This document shows positions 53,576 through 62,314 of a DNA stretch of 64,000 nt, piece by piece (position 1 is the first letter of the stretch; the number at the start of each line of letters is the position of its first letter). The notes below the pieces were generated by a model, which did no database searches, was not told the origin of the DNA, and saw only the letters and a program-made list of their open reading frames with translations. Source of the DNA: Halanaerobacter jeridensis (GTDB taxonomy: Bacteria; Bacillota; Halanaerobiia; Halobacteroidales; Halobacteroidaceae); NCBI RefSeq assembly GCF_016908315.1, contig NZ_JAFBDQ010000001.1:293962-357961 (forward strand), given 5' to 3'. A program made the position numbers and the translations under genes.

Positions 53576-54000
53576 ATCAGTAGCTGGTAGTGAGCTAAGT
53601 AAACATTACTGCATATAGATTGGGCAGTTAATAAGCTTGAAAGTAGAGAGAATGGGGCTACACGAAGAGTCTTTGTACTGTAAGACTCGGAGGGGGCAGT
53701 AAGAACAGTAAGACAGTAAAAGCATTAAAAAGATGACAAGCAGGAAAAAGTAATAAAGAAAAACAGTGATCAGTAAAAAGAAAAAGCAGTGATCAGTAAC
53801 GAGTGACAAGAAAAAACAGTAACAAGTAAAGAGAGATGAGTAAAGAGAGAAGAGTAAAGAGTGACAAGAAGATAAACAGTAAAAAGCAAGATGAAACGAG
53901 TAAAGAAACCAAAGGAAGAAAAGAAAGAAATATAGGGTGTTGTTTTTTGATTTTTACTCATTACTTCTTTCTCATCATTAGTTACTGTACTTATATAAAA
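53576..54000. repeat. GAGTAA/GTGACAAG repeat, copy 2, in the 435-base prkC-rsgA gap
   Basis: Bases 53700-53900 are built of degenerate AGTAA, GAGTGACAAG, AACAGTGATCAGTAA and AAAGAGTAAAGAG units; the shared GAGTGACAAGAAAAA also occurs at 46222. The right end (53950-53995) carries TTACTCATTACTTC and TTAGTTACTGTACTT, complementary to the repeats. Open frames here on both strands are artefacts of the low-complexity sequence. No terminator was seen between prkC and rsgA. Confidence 0.65.
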
Positions 54001-54010
54001 GGGGGAGATT

Positions 54011-54901
54011 ATGAAACAAGGCAGAGTAGTTAGAACTTATGGAGGTTACTTCTTTGTTTATGATTTTGAGACTGAAGAGGTATACCGCTGTAAAATTAGA
54101 GGTAGATTAAAACAAAATGATATTGAAGTAATAGTTGGAGATAAAGTTGAATTTCAAGAATTAGATGAAGGTGAAGGTATTATTGAAGATAGGCTGGAAA
54201 GAAAGAATCGCTTATTTAGACCATTAATATCTAATGTTGATCAGGTAGTAGTGACAACTGCTATCAGAGAACCTGACCTCCACTTTAAGTTGTTAGATAA
54301 GTTATTAGTTTTGGCTCATGCAGCTGACTTGGAGGTAGTACTTTGTATCAATAAGGTTGACATTCCTGGTTTAAAAGTAACTAAAGATGAGGTTGGGTTT
54401 TATGAAGATATTGGCTATCAAGTGATTTATACTAGTGCTACAGAAGGGGAAGGAATTACAGAGCTAAAAGATGCTTTAAAGGACAAAATTTCGGTTTTTG
54501 CTGGTCCTTCTGGAGCAGGGAAGTCGAGTCTTTTAAATGCTATTCAACCTGATTTAGAGTTGCAGACAGACAATGTAAGTGATAAAATTAAACGTGGTAA
54601 GCATACGACCCGTTATGTGAAATTATTAGAATTGGAGCATGGGGGTTGGGTAGCAGATACTCCGGGCTTTAGTAGATTGGATATTAGTTTTATTAAGCCT
54701 CGGAATTTACAGTACTTCTTTGCTGAGTTTAAAGAACATCTTGATGGTTGTAAATTTAATTCTTGTTCTCATAGTCATGAACCACAGTGTAAAGTTAAAA
54801 CAGCAGTAGAAGATGGGGTAATTAATGAACAACGTTATCAAAGTTATTTGCAGTTATTAGAAGAACTAAAAGAGAATGCTAAAGAAGACTGGAGGAGATA
54901 A
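54011..54901 (+). CDS. rsgA: Ribosome small-subunit GTPase RsgA
   Basis: 296 residues. N-terminal OB domain (GRVVRTYGGYFFVYD), then a circularly permuted GTPase: the G4 motif INKVD precedes G1 GPSGAGKSSLLN, and G3 DTPGFSRLD follows GKHTTRYVKL. The C-terminal zinc domain has CKFNSCSHSHEPQCKVK. A late assembly factor of the 30S subunit. Ribosome-binding site GGGGGAG. The next gene starts one base after its stop. Confidence 0.96.
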   Translation: MKQGRVVRTYGGYFFVYDFETEEVYRCKIRGRLKQNDIEVIVGDKVEFQELDEGEGIIEDRLERKNRLFRPLISNVDQVVVTTAIREPDLHFKLLDKLLVLAHAADLEVVLCINKVDIPGLKVTKDEVGFYEDIGYQVIYTSATEGEGITELKDALKDKISVFAGPSGAGKSSLLNAIQPDLELQTDNVSDKIKRGKHTTRYVKLLELEHGGWVADTPGFSRLDISFIKPRNLQYFFAEFKEHLDGCKFNSCSHSHEPQCKVKTAVEDGVINEQRYQSYLQLLEELKENAKEDWRR

Positions 54902-54902
54902 G

Positions 54903-55553
54903 ATGATTAAAGTTGCACCTTCTATATTAGGAGCTGATTTTAGTAAATTAGCAGCGGAAGTTGAAACAGTAAAAGAAGCAGGATATCTGCATATCGATGT
55001 GATGGATGGTCATTTTGTGCCTAATATTACTCTTGGCCCAGGTGTTTTAGCTGATGTTGCTAAAAGAACTGAGCAAATTTTAGATGTGCACTTAATGATT
55101 GAAAATCCTGATAATTACATAGCTCAATTTGCAGAAGCAGGCGCAGATATCATTAGTGTTCATGTTGAGGCTTGTCCCCATTTACATCGAACAATTCAAA
55201 ATATTCAGGAACAATCTGTAGGAGCAGCGGTAGCTTTAAATCCAGCTACTCCTTTAGAAACAATTAAACATGTGTTGCCTGAATTAGAGATGGTCTTAAT
55301 TATGACTGTCAACCCAGGTTTTGGTGGTCAGAGCTTTATTCCAGAAATGGTAGATAAAATCAAAGAGCTAAATCAGATGATAGAAGAGCAAAATTTAGAT
55401 GTAGATATTCAAGTAGATGGTGGTATTAAACCTACTACAACAGCAGTGGAGGCAGTTGAAGCAGGAGCGGATATATTAGTAGCAGGTTCAGCAATATTTG
55501 GTGCAGAAGATAGAGAAAAAGTAATTAAAGAGTTTCAGAATGTTAAAAGTTAA
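54903..55553 (+). CDS. rpe: Ribulose-phosphate 3-epimerase
   Basis: 216 residues, TIM barrel. Motifs KVAPSILGADFSKL, HIDVMDGHFVPNITLGP, DVHLMIENP, LIMTVNPGFGGQSFIPEM, DGGIKPTTTAVEAVEAGADI and VAGSAIF cover the metal and phosphate sites. Interconverts ribulose-5-P and xylulose-5-P. The ATG at 54903 follows GGAGGA; an upstream in-frame ATG at 54876 lies inside rsgA and is less likely. Standard rsgA-rpe neighbourhood. Confidence 0.96.
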   Translation: MIKVAPSILGADFSKLAAEVETVKEAGYLHIDVMDGHFVPNITLGPGVLADVAKRTEQILDVHLMIENPDNYIAQFAEAGADIISVHVEACPHLHRTIQNIQEQSVGAAVALNPATPLETIKHVLPELEMVLIMTVNPGFGGQSFIPEMVDKIKELNQMIEEQNLDVDIQVDGGIKPTTTAVEAVEAGADILVAGSAIFGAEDREKVIKEFQNVKS

Positions 55554-55562
55554 GTAAAGTTG

Positions 55563-55591
55563 TTGAATTTATAATTCAAAATTAGTATAAT
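55563..55591 (+). promoter_or_regulatory. Promoter of the riboflavin operon
   Basis: TTGAAT at 55563-55568 and a perfect TATAAT at 55586-55591 with a 17-base spacer, about 17 bases before the FMN riboswitch. Confidence 0.75.
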
Positions 55592-55607
55592 AAACAAAAG
55601 AAAATAT

Positions 55608-55766
55608 ATCTTCGGGAACAGGTGTAATTCCTAACCGACGGTTAGAGTCCGTGAGCCTTAATGGCTGAACTGGTGTAATTCCAGTACCGACAGTATAGTC
55701 TGGATGGGAGAAGAGAAAATATTGTCATCTATTAAAGTTCCTGAAATCAAAAAAGGAACTTTTTTA
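55608..55766 (+). promoter_or_regulatory. FMN riboswitch (RFN element) with terminator
   Basis: The aptamer runs to about 55715. RFN landmarks: AGGTGTAATTCCTAACCGAC, GGTTAGAGTCCGTGAGCC, GGTGTAATTCCAGTACCGAC and AGTATAGTCTGGATGGGAGA. The expression platform is an intrinsic terminator, AAAGTTCCT / AGGAACTTT (55734-55742 with 55754-55762) and a T-run, just ahead of ribD. FMN binding should cause termination. Confidence 0.95.
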
Positions 55767-55788
55767 ATTTTTGTAGGAGAGTGATTCA

Positions 55789-56889
55789 ATGTCTGATAAA
55801 AAGTATATGCAAAGAGCGTTAGATTTAGCTCAACAGGCTAAAGGAGATACTAGTCCTAATCCGTTAGTAGGAGCAGTAATAGTTAAAGAAGGTCAAATTA
55901 TTGCAGAAGGATATCATCATCAGGCAGGAGGCAATCATGCTGAAATTAATGCTCTGCAAGATGCAGAAGAAGAGGTTGCAGGAGCAACTATGTATGTCAA
56001 TTTAGAACCATGTACGCACTTTGGTAAAACCCCTCCTTGTTCTAATGCAATTATTGAGGCTGGTTTGAGTAGAGTAGTTATTGCTATGAAAGACCCTAAC
56101 CCTAAAATCTCTGGAGCAGGGGTAGAGAAGTTGCGTCAAGCAGGGATAGAAGTTGAAGTTGGTATCTTAGAAGCAGAGGCTAAAAAGCTAAATGAAGTTT
56201 TTATTAAATATATTACTACTGATTTACCCTTTGTCATTTTAAAAAATGCAATGACTTTAGATGGTAAAATAGCTACTAAAACTGGTGATTCAAGATGGAT
56301 TAGTGGTTCTGAATCTAGAGAAATTGTGCATCGCTTAAGAGATCAAGTAGATGGCATTTTAGTGGGAATTGGAACAGTATTGTCAGATAACCCGCGCTTA
56401 ACTACTAGATTACCTGAAGGCGGTAGTGATCCGACTCGAATTATCTTAGATAGTCAATTAGAGATACCCCTTGAAGCTAATTTAATTACTCAAGATTCTG
56501 ATGCTGTTACGATAATAGTAACGACTAATCATTCAGAGCAGAGTAAAAAAGAAAAATTGATTAATCTTGGGGTTAAAATTTTAGAATTAGGAACTAAGGA
56601 AAAAATTGATTTAAATGCTTTACTCAAAGAATTAGCTCATGAAGAAATAACGAGCTTATTAGTTGAAGGAGGAAGTGAAGTTAATTCTTCTTTTTGGGAA
56701 GAAAAATTAGTAGATAAGATATACTACTTTATAGCACCTAAAATCATTGGAGGAACGGAATCTGTTCCAGTGGTAGGAGGTTCAGGTGTTGAAAAAGTTA
56801 AAAATGGAGTAAAGATTATAGATAAAGAGATTAAGCAAGTTGGGGAAGATTTATTGATTGTAGGGTATCCTGAGTATAATAGTGAATGA
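55789..56889 (+). CDS. ribD: Bifunctional riboflavin deaminase/reductase RibD
   Basis: 366 residues. N-terminal cytidine-deaminase-like domain with zinc site HAEINAL and EPCTHFGKTPPCSNAII; C-terminal reductase (about 146-366) with ILKNAMTLDGKIATKTGDSR, GIGTVLSDNPRLTTR and LLVEGGSEVNSSF. Second and third steps of riboflavin synthesis. First gene of the rib operon under the FMN riboswitch. The final base of its stop codon lies at the left edge of repeat copy 3. Confidence 0.96.
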   Translation: MSDKKYMQRALDLAQQAKGDTSPNPLVGAVIVKEGQIIAEGYHHQAGGNHAEINALQDAEEEVAGATMYVNLEPCTHFGKTPPCSNAIIEAGLSRVVIAMKDPNPKISGAGVEKLRQAGIEVEVGILEAEAKKLNEVFIKYITTDLPFVILKNAMTLDGKIATKTGDSRWISGSESREIVHRLRDQVDGILVGIGTVLSDNPRLTTRLPEGGSDPTRIILDSQLEIPLEANLITQDSDAVTIIVTTNHSEQSKKEKLINLGVKILELGTKEKIDLNALLKELAHEEITSLLVEGGSEVNSSFWEEKLVDKIYYFIAPKIIGGTESVPVVGGSGVEKVKNGVKIIDKEIKQVGEDLLIVGYPEYNSE

Positions 56890-56893
56890 TAAT

Positions 56894-57080
56894 CTATATA
56901 AAGTGGCATTATCGTAGCACTAGCTAGTAGATAAAAGCTAGTAGCTAGTAGTAAATTCAAAATCAAAAAAACAGTTCATAGCTTGGAATTGTTGAATACT
57001 AGGTTAATGTTTTAAGTTTTGAATTTGATTTTATGTTTTTAACTACTAGCTCCTAGCTACTTACTTCTAGCTATAAAGTT
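56894..57080 (+). repeat. 210-bp palindromic repeat, copy 3, truncated at the right end
   Basis: Matches copies 1 and 2 from CTATATAAAGTGGCA to CTATAAAGTT, then lacks the last ~24 bases (the right-hand hairpin and the CTTTATATAG end), which are replaced directly by the ribE Shine-Dalgarno GGGGGTG. The left hairpin is also eroded (TATCGTAGCAC instead of TATCGTGCCAC). It fills the whole ribD-ribE gap and is transcribed within the operon. Same orientation relative to the downstream gene as the other copies. Confidence 0.85.
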
Positions 57081-57092
57081 GGGGGTGAATTA

Positions 57093-57746
57093 ATGTTTAC
57101 TGGGATTGTAGAAGAATTAGGGGAAGTCAAAAATATTAAACGCAGTAGTCAATCTATCATCTTAACTATTAAAGCTGAGAAGGTTTTAGAAGATATTAAA
57201 ATTGGTGATAGTATTGCTACTAATGGAGTCTGTTTAACAGTAACTGATTTTAGTGAAAACGAGTTTGAGGTTGATGTAACTCCAGAAACAATGCGTAAAT
57301 CTAGTCTAGGTGAATTAAGTATTAGAGATAAGGTTAATTTAGAACGAGCTTTAAGATTAAAAGATAGATTAGGTGGTCATTTAGTTTCGGGTCATATCGA
57401 TGGAACAGGAAAAATTGCTGAGAAAAAACGTGAAGACAATGCTATTTTAATTACTATTAGACCAGAGCCTAAGCTGTTAAAATATATTATTGCTGAAGGT
57501 TCTATAGCTATAGATGGAATTAGCTTAACAGTAGCAAAACTAACACAGGATTCTTTTACTGTTTCAATCATTCCTCATACTAATGAAGTAACTACTTTAT
57601 CATCTAAAAAAGTGGGGAATATAGTTAATTTAGAAACTGATATGATTGGCAAATATGTAGAAAGAATGATGGAATTTGAAGAAGAACAAGAGAATACAGA
57701 TATAGATATGAAAAAATTAAGAGATAATGGTTTTTTATTAGCTTAA
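57093..57746 (+). CDS. ribE: Riboflavin synthase alpha subunit
   Basis: 217 residues, two lumazine-binding half-domains. First half: MFTGIVEELGEV, GDSIATNGVCLTVTDF, FEVDVTPETMRKSS. Second half: GGHLVSGHIDGTGKI, GSIAIDGISLTV, FTVSIIPHTNEVTTL. Dismutates 6,7-dimethyl-8-ribityllumazine to riboflavin. Its ribosome-binding site GGGGGTG adjoins the truncated end of repeat copy 3. Confidence 0.96.
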   Translation: MFTGIVEELGEVKNIKRSSQSIILTIKAEKVLEDIKIGDSIATNGVCLTVTDFSENEFEVDVTPETMRKSSLGELSIRDKVNLERALRLKDRLGGHLVSGHIDGTGKIAEKKREDNAILITIRPEPKLLKYIIAEGSIAIDGISLTVAKLTQDSFTVSIIPHTNEVTTLSSKKVGNIVNLETDMIGKYVERMMEFEEEQENTDIDMKKLRDNGFLLA

Positions 57747-57864
57747 TTAGCGATGAACTATTAGTTGCTAGCAAATTTGAAACCAAGATTAATCCTAGAT
57801 TAATGAGCTGAAGCTAATAGTTTTTTAATAAACTAAATAATTAATAATATAAGGAAATTAAGAG
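57747..57864. other. Short palindromic gap between ribE and ribBA
   Basis: Arms AACTATTAG (57756-57764) and CTAATAGTT (57814-57822) form a hairpin followed by a T-run, which could give partial termination. The loop contains AAATTTGAAACC and ATTAATCCTAG, reminiscent of an inverted piece of the 210-bp repeat core; possibly a relic of that family. Confidence 0.4.
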
Positions 57865-57873
57865 GTGAAAAGA

Positions 57874-59085
57874 GTGGAGTTTAATAGTATTGAAGAGGCA
57901 ATTGAGGATATTAAAGAAGGTAAAATAGTAGTTGTAGTTGATGATGAAGATAGGGAAAATGAGGGAGATTTGTTGATGGCTGCTGAAAAAGCTACAGCAG
58001 AAGATATTAATTTTATGGCTACTTATGGGCGTGGTTTAATTTGTACTCCGATGACTAATGACCGCTTAGAGGAGTTAAAGATTGATCAAATGGTTGATGA
58101 TAATACTGACCATCATGAGACTGCTTTTACTGTTTCGGTAGATTATAAAGATACTGAAACAGGTATTTCAGCTTATGAAAGAGCACAAACTATTCAATCT
58201 TTAATAGATGAAGAGACCAGCCCGCAAGATTTGAATCGTCCGGGGCATATTTTCCCGTTAGCTGCTAAAGAAGGAGGAGTATTAAGAAGAGCTGGTCATA
58301 CTGAAGCAGCAGTTGATTTAGCTAGATTAGCTGGATTATATCCTGCTGGTGTTATCTGTGAAATCATGTCTGATGATGGAACGATGGCCCGAGGAGAAGA
58401 GTTAGCAGAATTTGCTGAAAAACATAATTTAAAATTGATTACTATTGCTGATTTGATTGAATATAGAATGCGGGAAAATAGATTGATTTCTCGAGAAGCT
58501 GAGGTAGATTTACCAACAAAATTTGGTGATTTTAAAGCAATTGGATTTAAAAATAAACTAGATGGTAAAACTCATGTAGCAGTAATTAAAGGAGAAGTTG
58601 AAAATAAAGATGAAGTGTTAGTTAGAGTTCATTCAGAATGTTTAACTGGTGATGCTTTAGGTTCTTTGCGTTGTGATTGTCGTGAGCAACTAATAGCTGC
58701 TTTACAAAAGATTGAAAAAGAAGGTCAAGGAGTCGTTCTATATATGAGACAAGAAGGGCGAGGAATTGGTTTGGCTAATAAGTTAAAAGCTTATCAGCTA
58801 CAAGATGAAGGTAAAGATACTGTTGAAGCTAATTTAGAACTAGGTTTTGAAGAGGATATGCGTGATTATGGAGTTGGAGCTCAAATTTTAGCAGATTTAG
58901 GATTAAGCACTATTAAATTAATGACTAATAATCCTAAAAAGATTGTTGGTTTAGAAGGATATGGGTTAGAAATAACTGAACGAGTACCTCATCAAATAGA
59001 AGCTAACGAAGTAAATAAGGATTATTTAGAAACTAAAAAGGAAAAATTAGGACATTTATTAGATGAAAATATTTTAAATAATTAA
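57874..59085 (+). CDS. ribBA: Bifunctional DHBP synthase / GTP cyclohydrolase II
   Basis: 403 residues. N-terminal 3,4-dihydroxy-2-butanone-4-phosphate synthase ([77 protein letters not shown], split here by reading); C-terminal GTP cyclohydrolase II with zinc site [17 protein letters not shown] and [17 protein letters not shown]. Supplies both riboflavin precursors. GTG 57874 is preferred over GTG 57865, which lies on the ribosome-binding site GAGGTG. Confidence 0.96.
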   Translation: MEFNSIEEAIEDIKEGKIVVVVDDEDRENEGDLLMAAEKATAEDINFMATYGRGLICTPMTNDRLEELKIDQMVDDNTDHHETAFTVSVDYKDTETGISAYERAQTIQSLIDEETSPQDLNRPGHIFPLAAKEGGVLRRAGHTEAAVDLARLAGLYPAGVICEIMSDDGTMARGEELAEFAEKHNLKLITIADLIEYRMRENRLISREAEVDLPTKFGDFKAIGFKNKLDGKTHVAVIKGEVENKDEVLVRVHSECLTGDALGSLRCDCREQLIAALQKIEKEGQGVVLYMRQEGRGIGLANKLKAYQLQDEGKDTVEANLELGFEEDMRDYGVGAQILADLGLSTIKLMTNNPKKIVGLEGYGLEITERVPHQIEANEVNKDYLETKKEKLGHLLDENILNN

Positions 59086-59134
59086 TCTTTAATTCATTTT
59101 AAATAGTGAATAATAAATAAGAGGGGGAGAAAAA

Positions 59135-59608
59135 GTGGAAAAAATTAATCAGGTTTATGAAGGTGAGTTAGTAGGAGAAGGATTAAATTTTGGAATTGTA
59201 GTAGGGAGATTCAATGAATTTGTTTCTAATAAATTATTAACTGGTGCTTTAGATGCTTTAAAACGTCATGGAGTAGCAGAAGAAGATATAGAAGTAGCGT
59301 GGGTGCCTGGAGCATTTGAAATTCCATTAGCTGCTAAGAAGATGGCTAAGAGTGATAAATATGATGCAGTAATTTGTTTAGGGGCAGTAATTCGTGGTGA
59401 TACACCTCATTTTGATTATGTATGTGCTGAAGCTTCTAAGGGTGTAGCTAAAATTGGATTAGATACAGAACTGCCAGTAATGTTTGGTATTATTACTACT
59501 GATACAATTGAGCAGGCAATTGAACGTTCTGGAACTAAAGCAGGTAATAAAGGATGGGATGCAGCAATGAGTGCATTAGAGATGGCTAACTTAATGGAGG
59601 AATTTTAG
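59135..59608 (+). CDS. ribH: 6,7-Dimethyl-8-ribityllumazine synthase
   Basis: 157 residues. Motifs [53 protein letters not shown] (catalytic His), [20 protein letters not shown] and AGNKGWDAA. Capsid-forming penultimate enzyme of riboflavin synthesis and last gene of the rib set. GTG start after GAGGGGGAG. Confidence 0.96.
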   Translation: MEKINQVYEGELVGEGLNFGIVVGRFNEFVSNKLLTGALDALKRHGVAEEDIEVAWVPGAFEIPLAAKKMAKSDKYDAVICLGAVIRGDTPHFDYVCAEASKGVAKIGLDTELPVMFGIITTDTIEQAIERSGTKAGNKGWDAAMSALEMANLMEEF

Positions 59609-59610
59609 AA

Positions 59611-60246
59611 ATGGAGCAGAAAACTGAAGCAGAAGTGGAAGCGATTTTAAGTGCTTTAGAGGAATTATATCCTAATCCTGAAACTGCTTTGGAATATGAG
59701 AATACTTTTCAATTATTAATAGCAGTCATTTTGTCAGCGCAAACAACAGATAAACAGGTTAATAAAATTACTAATGAGTTATTTAATGAATTTAAAAAGC
59801 CAGCTGATATTGCTGACTTATCTCCTGAGGAATTGGAACCACATATTCAAGGTTTAGGTTTATATAGAAATAAGAGTAAGTATATAGTACAAACATGTCG
59901 CAAATTAGTTGAAGAATATGAGGGGCAGGTCCCACGAGACCGCAAAGAATTAATGAAATTATCAGGTGTGGGACGTAAAACTGCTAATGTTGTCAGTAGT
60001 TGTGCCTTTGGTGAAGATGCTATTGCTGTGGATACTCATGTATTTAGAGTTTCTAATCGTTTAGGATTAGCTGATAGTGATAAAGTCAAAGAAGTTGAAC
60101 AGCAGTTAATGGAAGTTATTCCTCAAGACAAATGGTCTTTGGCCCATCATTGGTTAATCTTTCATGGGCGGGAAACATGTAAGGCTCGTAGTCCTCGCTG
60201 TGAAGATTGTGAATTACATCAGTATTGTAACTATTATCAGCAATAA
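59611..60246 (+). CDS. nth: Endonuclease III (DNA glycosylase/AP lyase)
   Basis: 211 residues. Helix-hairpin-helix LSGVGRKTANVV with the catalytic Lys, catalytic Asp in AVDTHVFRVSNRLGL, and the [4Fe-4S] loop CKARSPRCEDCELHQYC. LIAVILSAQTTDKQVNK is the N-terminal family motif. Base-excision repair of oxidised pyrimidines. Two bases after ribH. Convergent with the next gene, stop codons two bases apart with no terminator between. Confidence 0.96.
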   Translation: MEQKTEAEVEAILSALEELYPNPETALEYENTFQLLIAVILSAQTTDKQVNKITNELFNEFKKPADIADLSPEELEPHIQGLGLYRNKSKYIVQTCRKLVEEYEGQVPRDRKELMKLSGVGRKTANVVSSCAFGEDAIAVDTHVFRVSNRLGLADSDKVKEVEQQLMEVIPQDKWSLAHHWLIFHGRETCKARSPRCEDCELHQYCNYYQQ

Positions 60247-60248
60247 TG

Positions 60249-60530
60249 TTAAGCGAGGTCTTCCATTTCAAAAATAAAGCTTAGTATTTCAGCAACTGCT
60301 TGATATAATTCTTCAGGTATATCAGCTCCTAATTCTAGTTTTAATAAAACTTGAACAATATCTTCATCTTCTTTGATGGGGATATTGTTTTCTTCAGCCT
60401 GAGCAATAATTTTTTTAGCTAATTCGCCTGTTCCTTTAGCGACTAGATTAGGAGCATTATCTTCTTCAATATTATATTTTAAAGCAGCAGCTTCTGGTAT
60501 TTTATTCTCTTTATTGTTTTTTGAACTCAT
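60249..60530 (-). CDS. FlhB-like C-terminal-domain protein (YlqH type)
   Basis: 93 residues. Matches the cytoplasmic export-switch domain of FlhB/YscU: AAALKYNIEEDNAPNLVAKG, AKKIIAQAEENNIPIKED, LLKLELGADIPEELYQAVAE. Like Bacillus YlqH it lacks the membrane part and the autocleavage NPTH. The preceding gene encodes a FliK-like protein, the same pairing as ylqG-ylqH in Bacillus. The ATG at 60530 follows AAGGAGG; an earlier ATG at 60560 is less likely. Confidence 0.87.
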   Translation of the reverse strand: MSSKNNKENKIPEAAALKYNIEEDNAPNLVAKGTGELAKKIIAQAEENNIPIKEDEDIVQVLLKLELGADIPEELYQAVAEILSFIFEMEDLA

Positions 60531-60543
60531 AATTTTTGCCTCC

Positions 60544-62151
60544 TTAAATGGTATAATCAATAGTAGTTAGCGAAGTTTCTTTTTCTTCATTATTATTTTT
60601 ATTGTTTTGTAATTTACATTGTAAATAATTAAGATTATATTCATGGGTTTGAAAGGCTGTTTTTAATGATGCTAAGTTGTCAGTAAGTAATTCTTTACTG
60701 TCAGGATTTTCGACTAAAAAGAGGATGTTTAATTGTTTATCTTTGATTTTAACTTTAACTTCTAATGAACCTAATTTTTCTGTATTTACTTTAAAAGCAA
60801 ATTTGAAAGATTGCTCTTTTGAAGTTTGTTCTTTCTCTTGTTGATCAAACTTGATTTGAGCTAATTCTAATCCTTCCTGAAATAGTATTGGAAGGAATAA
60901 AAGAGTATTTTCTGCTTCATAATTAACTGCTTTAAGATTTAATAATTGTTTAGTTAGATCTTCTGTTTTTTCTTGTAATTGTTCTGAAGACGTTTCTTGT
61001 GATAGTTGAAATAAAAATTTCACTAATTGATTATCTTGGCCTGAATTTAGTTTATTAATGCTTTGTTGAATAGTACTTGGTTCTAAATCATTAGCAGTAA
61101 TAATAGTATTTAAAATTTCATCTTTTAAGCCTTGCTGTAAAGCATTGTTTTGTTCAACTTTGCTCAGGTTAAGTTGATTGCTTAAGTTCTTGAATTCAGG
61201 TGCTGAAAAATTTTCTTTCAATTTTAATAATAATTGTGGTTCTTTAGTTACTAAGTCTTTGATTTTAGCAGTGAGTTGATTAAGTTGTGATGAATCAAAA
61301 TTTTGATTGATAATTACTTTACTTAGTTTCAATAAACTGCTATCTAATTTGGAATCAGATTGAAAATTAATTTGATTCAATAAGTGTGGTTGATTAATAT
61401 TCAATTTTTCTGTGAAGGCTACTTTTGATAGTGATTGATTGTTCTCAGAAGCACTTTTTAACTTTTGCCAATTGTCTTTATTTATATTTAATTTATAATC
61501 AATTAATTTTTTAATAATAGCCCTGTTTTCTTTAGTGGGGGCTAAATCTAGTTGTTTAAGTATTGTATTTAATTTAGTTTGAGATAGATTCAAATCATTT
61601 TTAGAAAAGTTGATATCTAAAAGTGATTTTAATGTATTATTTTGAGATTGATTAGTTTCAATGCTTTGTTGAGAATTTAGAGAATTACTTTGTTGTTCTA
61701 AAGTTGTTTTATTTTGGTCAACTGAAGAATTATTCTGAGATAAGTTAAGCTGTTGCATTAGTTCTTTGATATTCTTTTGTAAATCTGTTTTTGAAAAAAT
61801 ATAGTTTTTAAAAAAATTATAAAACTTTTTATTAAGAGGTATATTTATTTTTTTTAATAGTAAAGCGACTTTAACTTTAGTTTCTAAATTATCGTTAGTT
61901 GCTAAGTTAGAAACAAAGTCATTCAATTCAGAAATTAGTTGTTTATTTAATGCTAAGTCATGATTTAATAATTCGGAAACAATAGTTTGATTAGTTTTAG
62001 TGGCTGAGAGTGATAAGTTCTGTAATAGAGCTGTTATCGATAAATTTTTGCTTAAATTTTTCACTTCTTTTTTGGGAATAGAGGTTGACATTTTATTAGT
62101 ATCTAGGTTATACTGTTTTAATGTTACAGGTAAATTAATTTTATTATTCAT
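60544..62151 (-). CDS. FliK-like (YlqG-type) hook-length-control domain protein
   Basis: 535 residues, very rich in Asn, Gln, Leu, Lys and Ser with low-complexity helical stretches over the first ~400. The C-terminal ~120 residues look like the Flg_hook domain of FliK: FAFKVNTEKLGSLEVKVKIK, then KQLNILFLVENPDSKELLTD and NLASLKTAFQTHEYNLNYLQ. It pairs with the FlhB-like gene 13 bases downstream, mirroring the FliK-FlhB switch interaction, but no flagellar operon is here. The ATG at 62151 follows AGGAGTG; ATG 62178 upstream is less likely. Confidence 0.8.
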   Translation of the reverse strand: MNNKINLPVTLKQYNLDTNKMSTSIPKKEVKNLSKNLSITALLQNLSLSATKTNQTIVSELLNHDLALNKQLISELNDFVSNLATNDNLETKVKVALLLKKINIPLNKKFYNFFKNYIFSKTDLQKNIKELMQQLNLSQNNSSVDQNKTTLEQQSNSLNSQQSIETNQSQNNTLKSLLDINFSKNDLNLSQTKLNTILKQLDLAPTKENRAIIKKLIDYKLNINKDNWQKLKSASENNQSLSKVAFTEKLNINQPHLLNQINFQSDSKLDSSLLKLSKVIINQNFDSSQLNQLTAKIKDLVTKEPQLLLKLKENFSAPEFKNLSNQLNLSKVEQNNALQQGLKDEILNTIITANDLEPSTIQQSINKLNSGQDNQLVKFLFQLSQETSSEQLQEKTEDLTKQLLNLKAVNYEAENTLLFLPILFQEGLELAQIKFDQQEKEQTSKEQSFKFAFKVNTEKLGSLEVKVKIKDKQLNILFLVENPDSKELLTDNLASLKTAFQTHEYNLNYLQCKLQNNKNNNEEKETSLTTIDYTI

Positions 62152-62314
62152 ATTTATCACTCCTATATAATTAAACATATAATCTATTCTATATCATAAG
62201 TTCTTGTTTTAAGCGGTTAAACCTGCTTTGACTTTAAATTTTTTAGCTTGCAGGTATTTATATTTTAATATTGAATTATGTTTTTACACCTTAGATTAGG
62301 GGATGATATATTTT

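Noticed and set aside
53606..54033. Overlapping small open frames on both strands in the prkC-rsgA gap
   Set aside because: They are built from the AGTAA/GTGACAAG repeats, have biased low-complexity products (Lys/Arg/Ser or Phe/Leu runs) and no good ribosome-binding sites.
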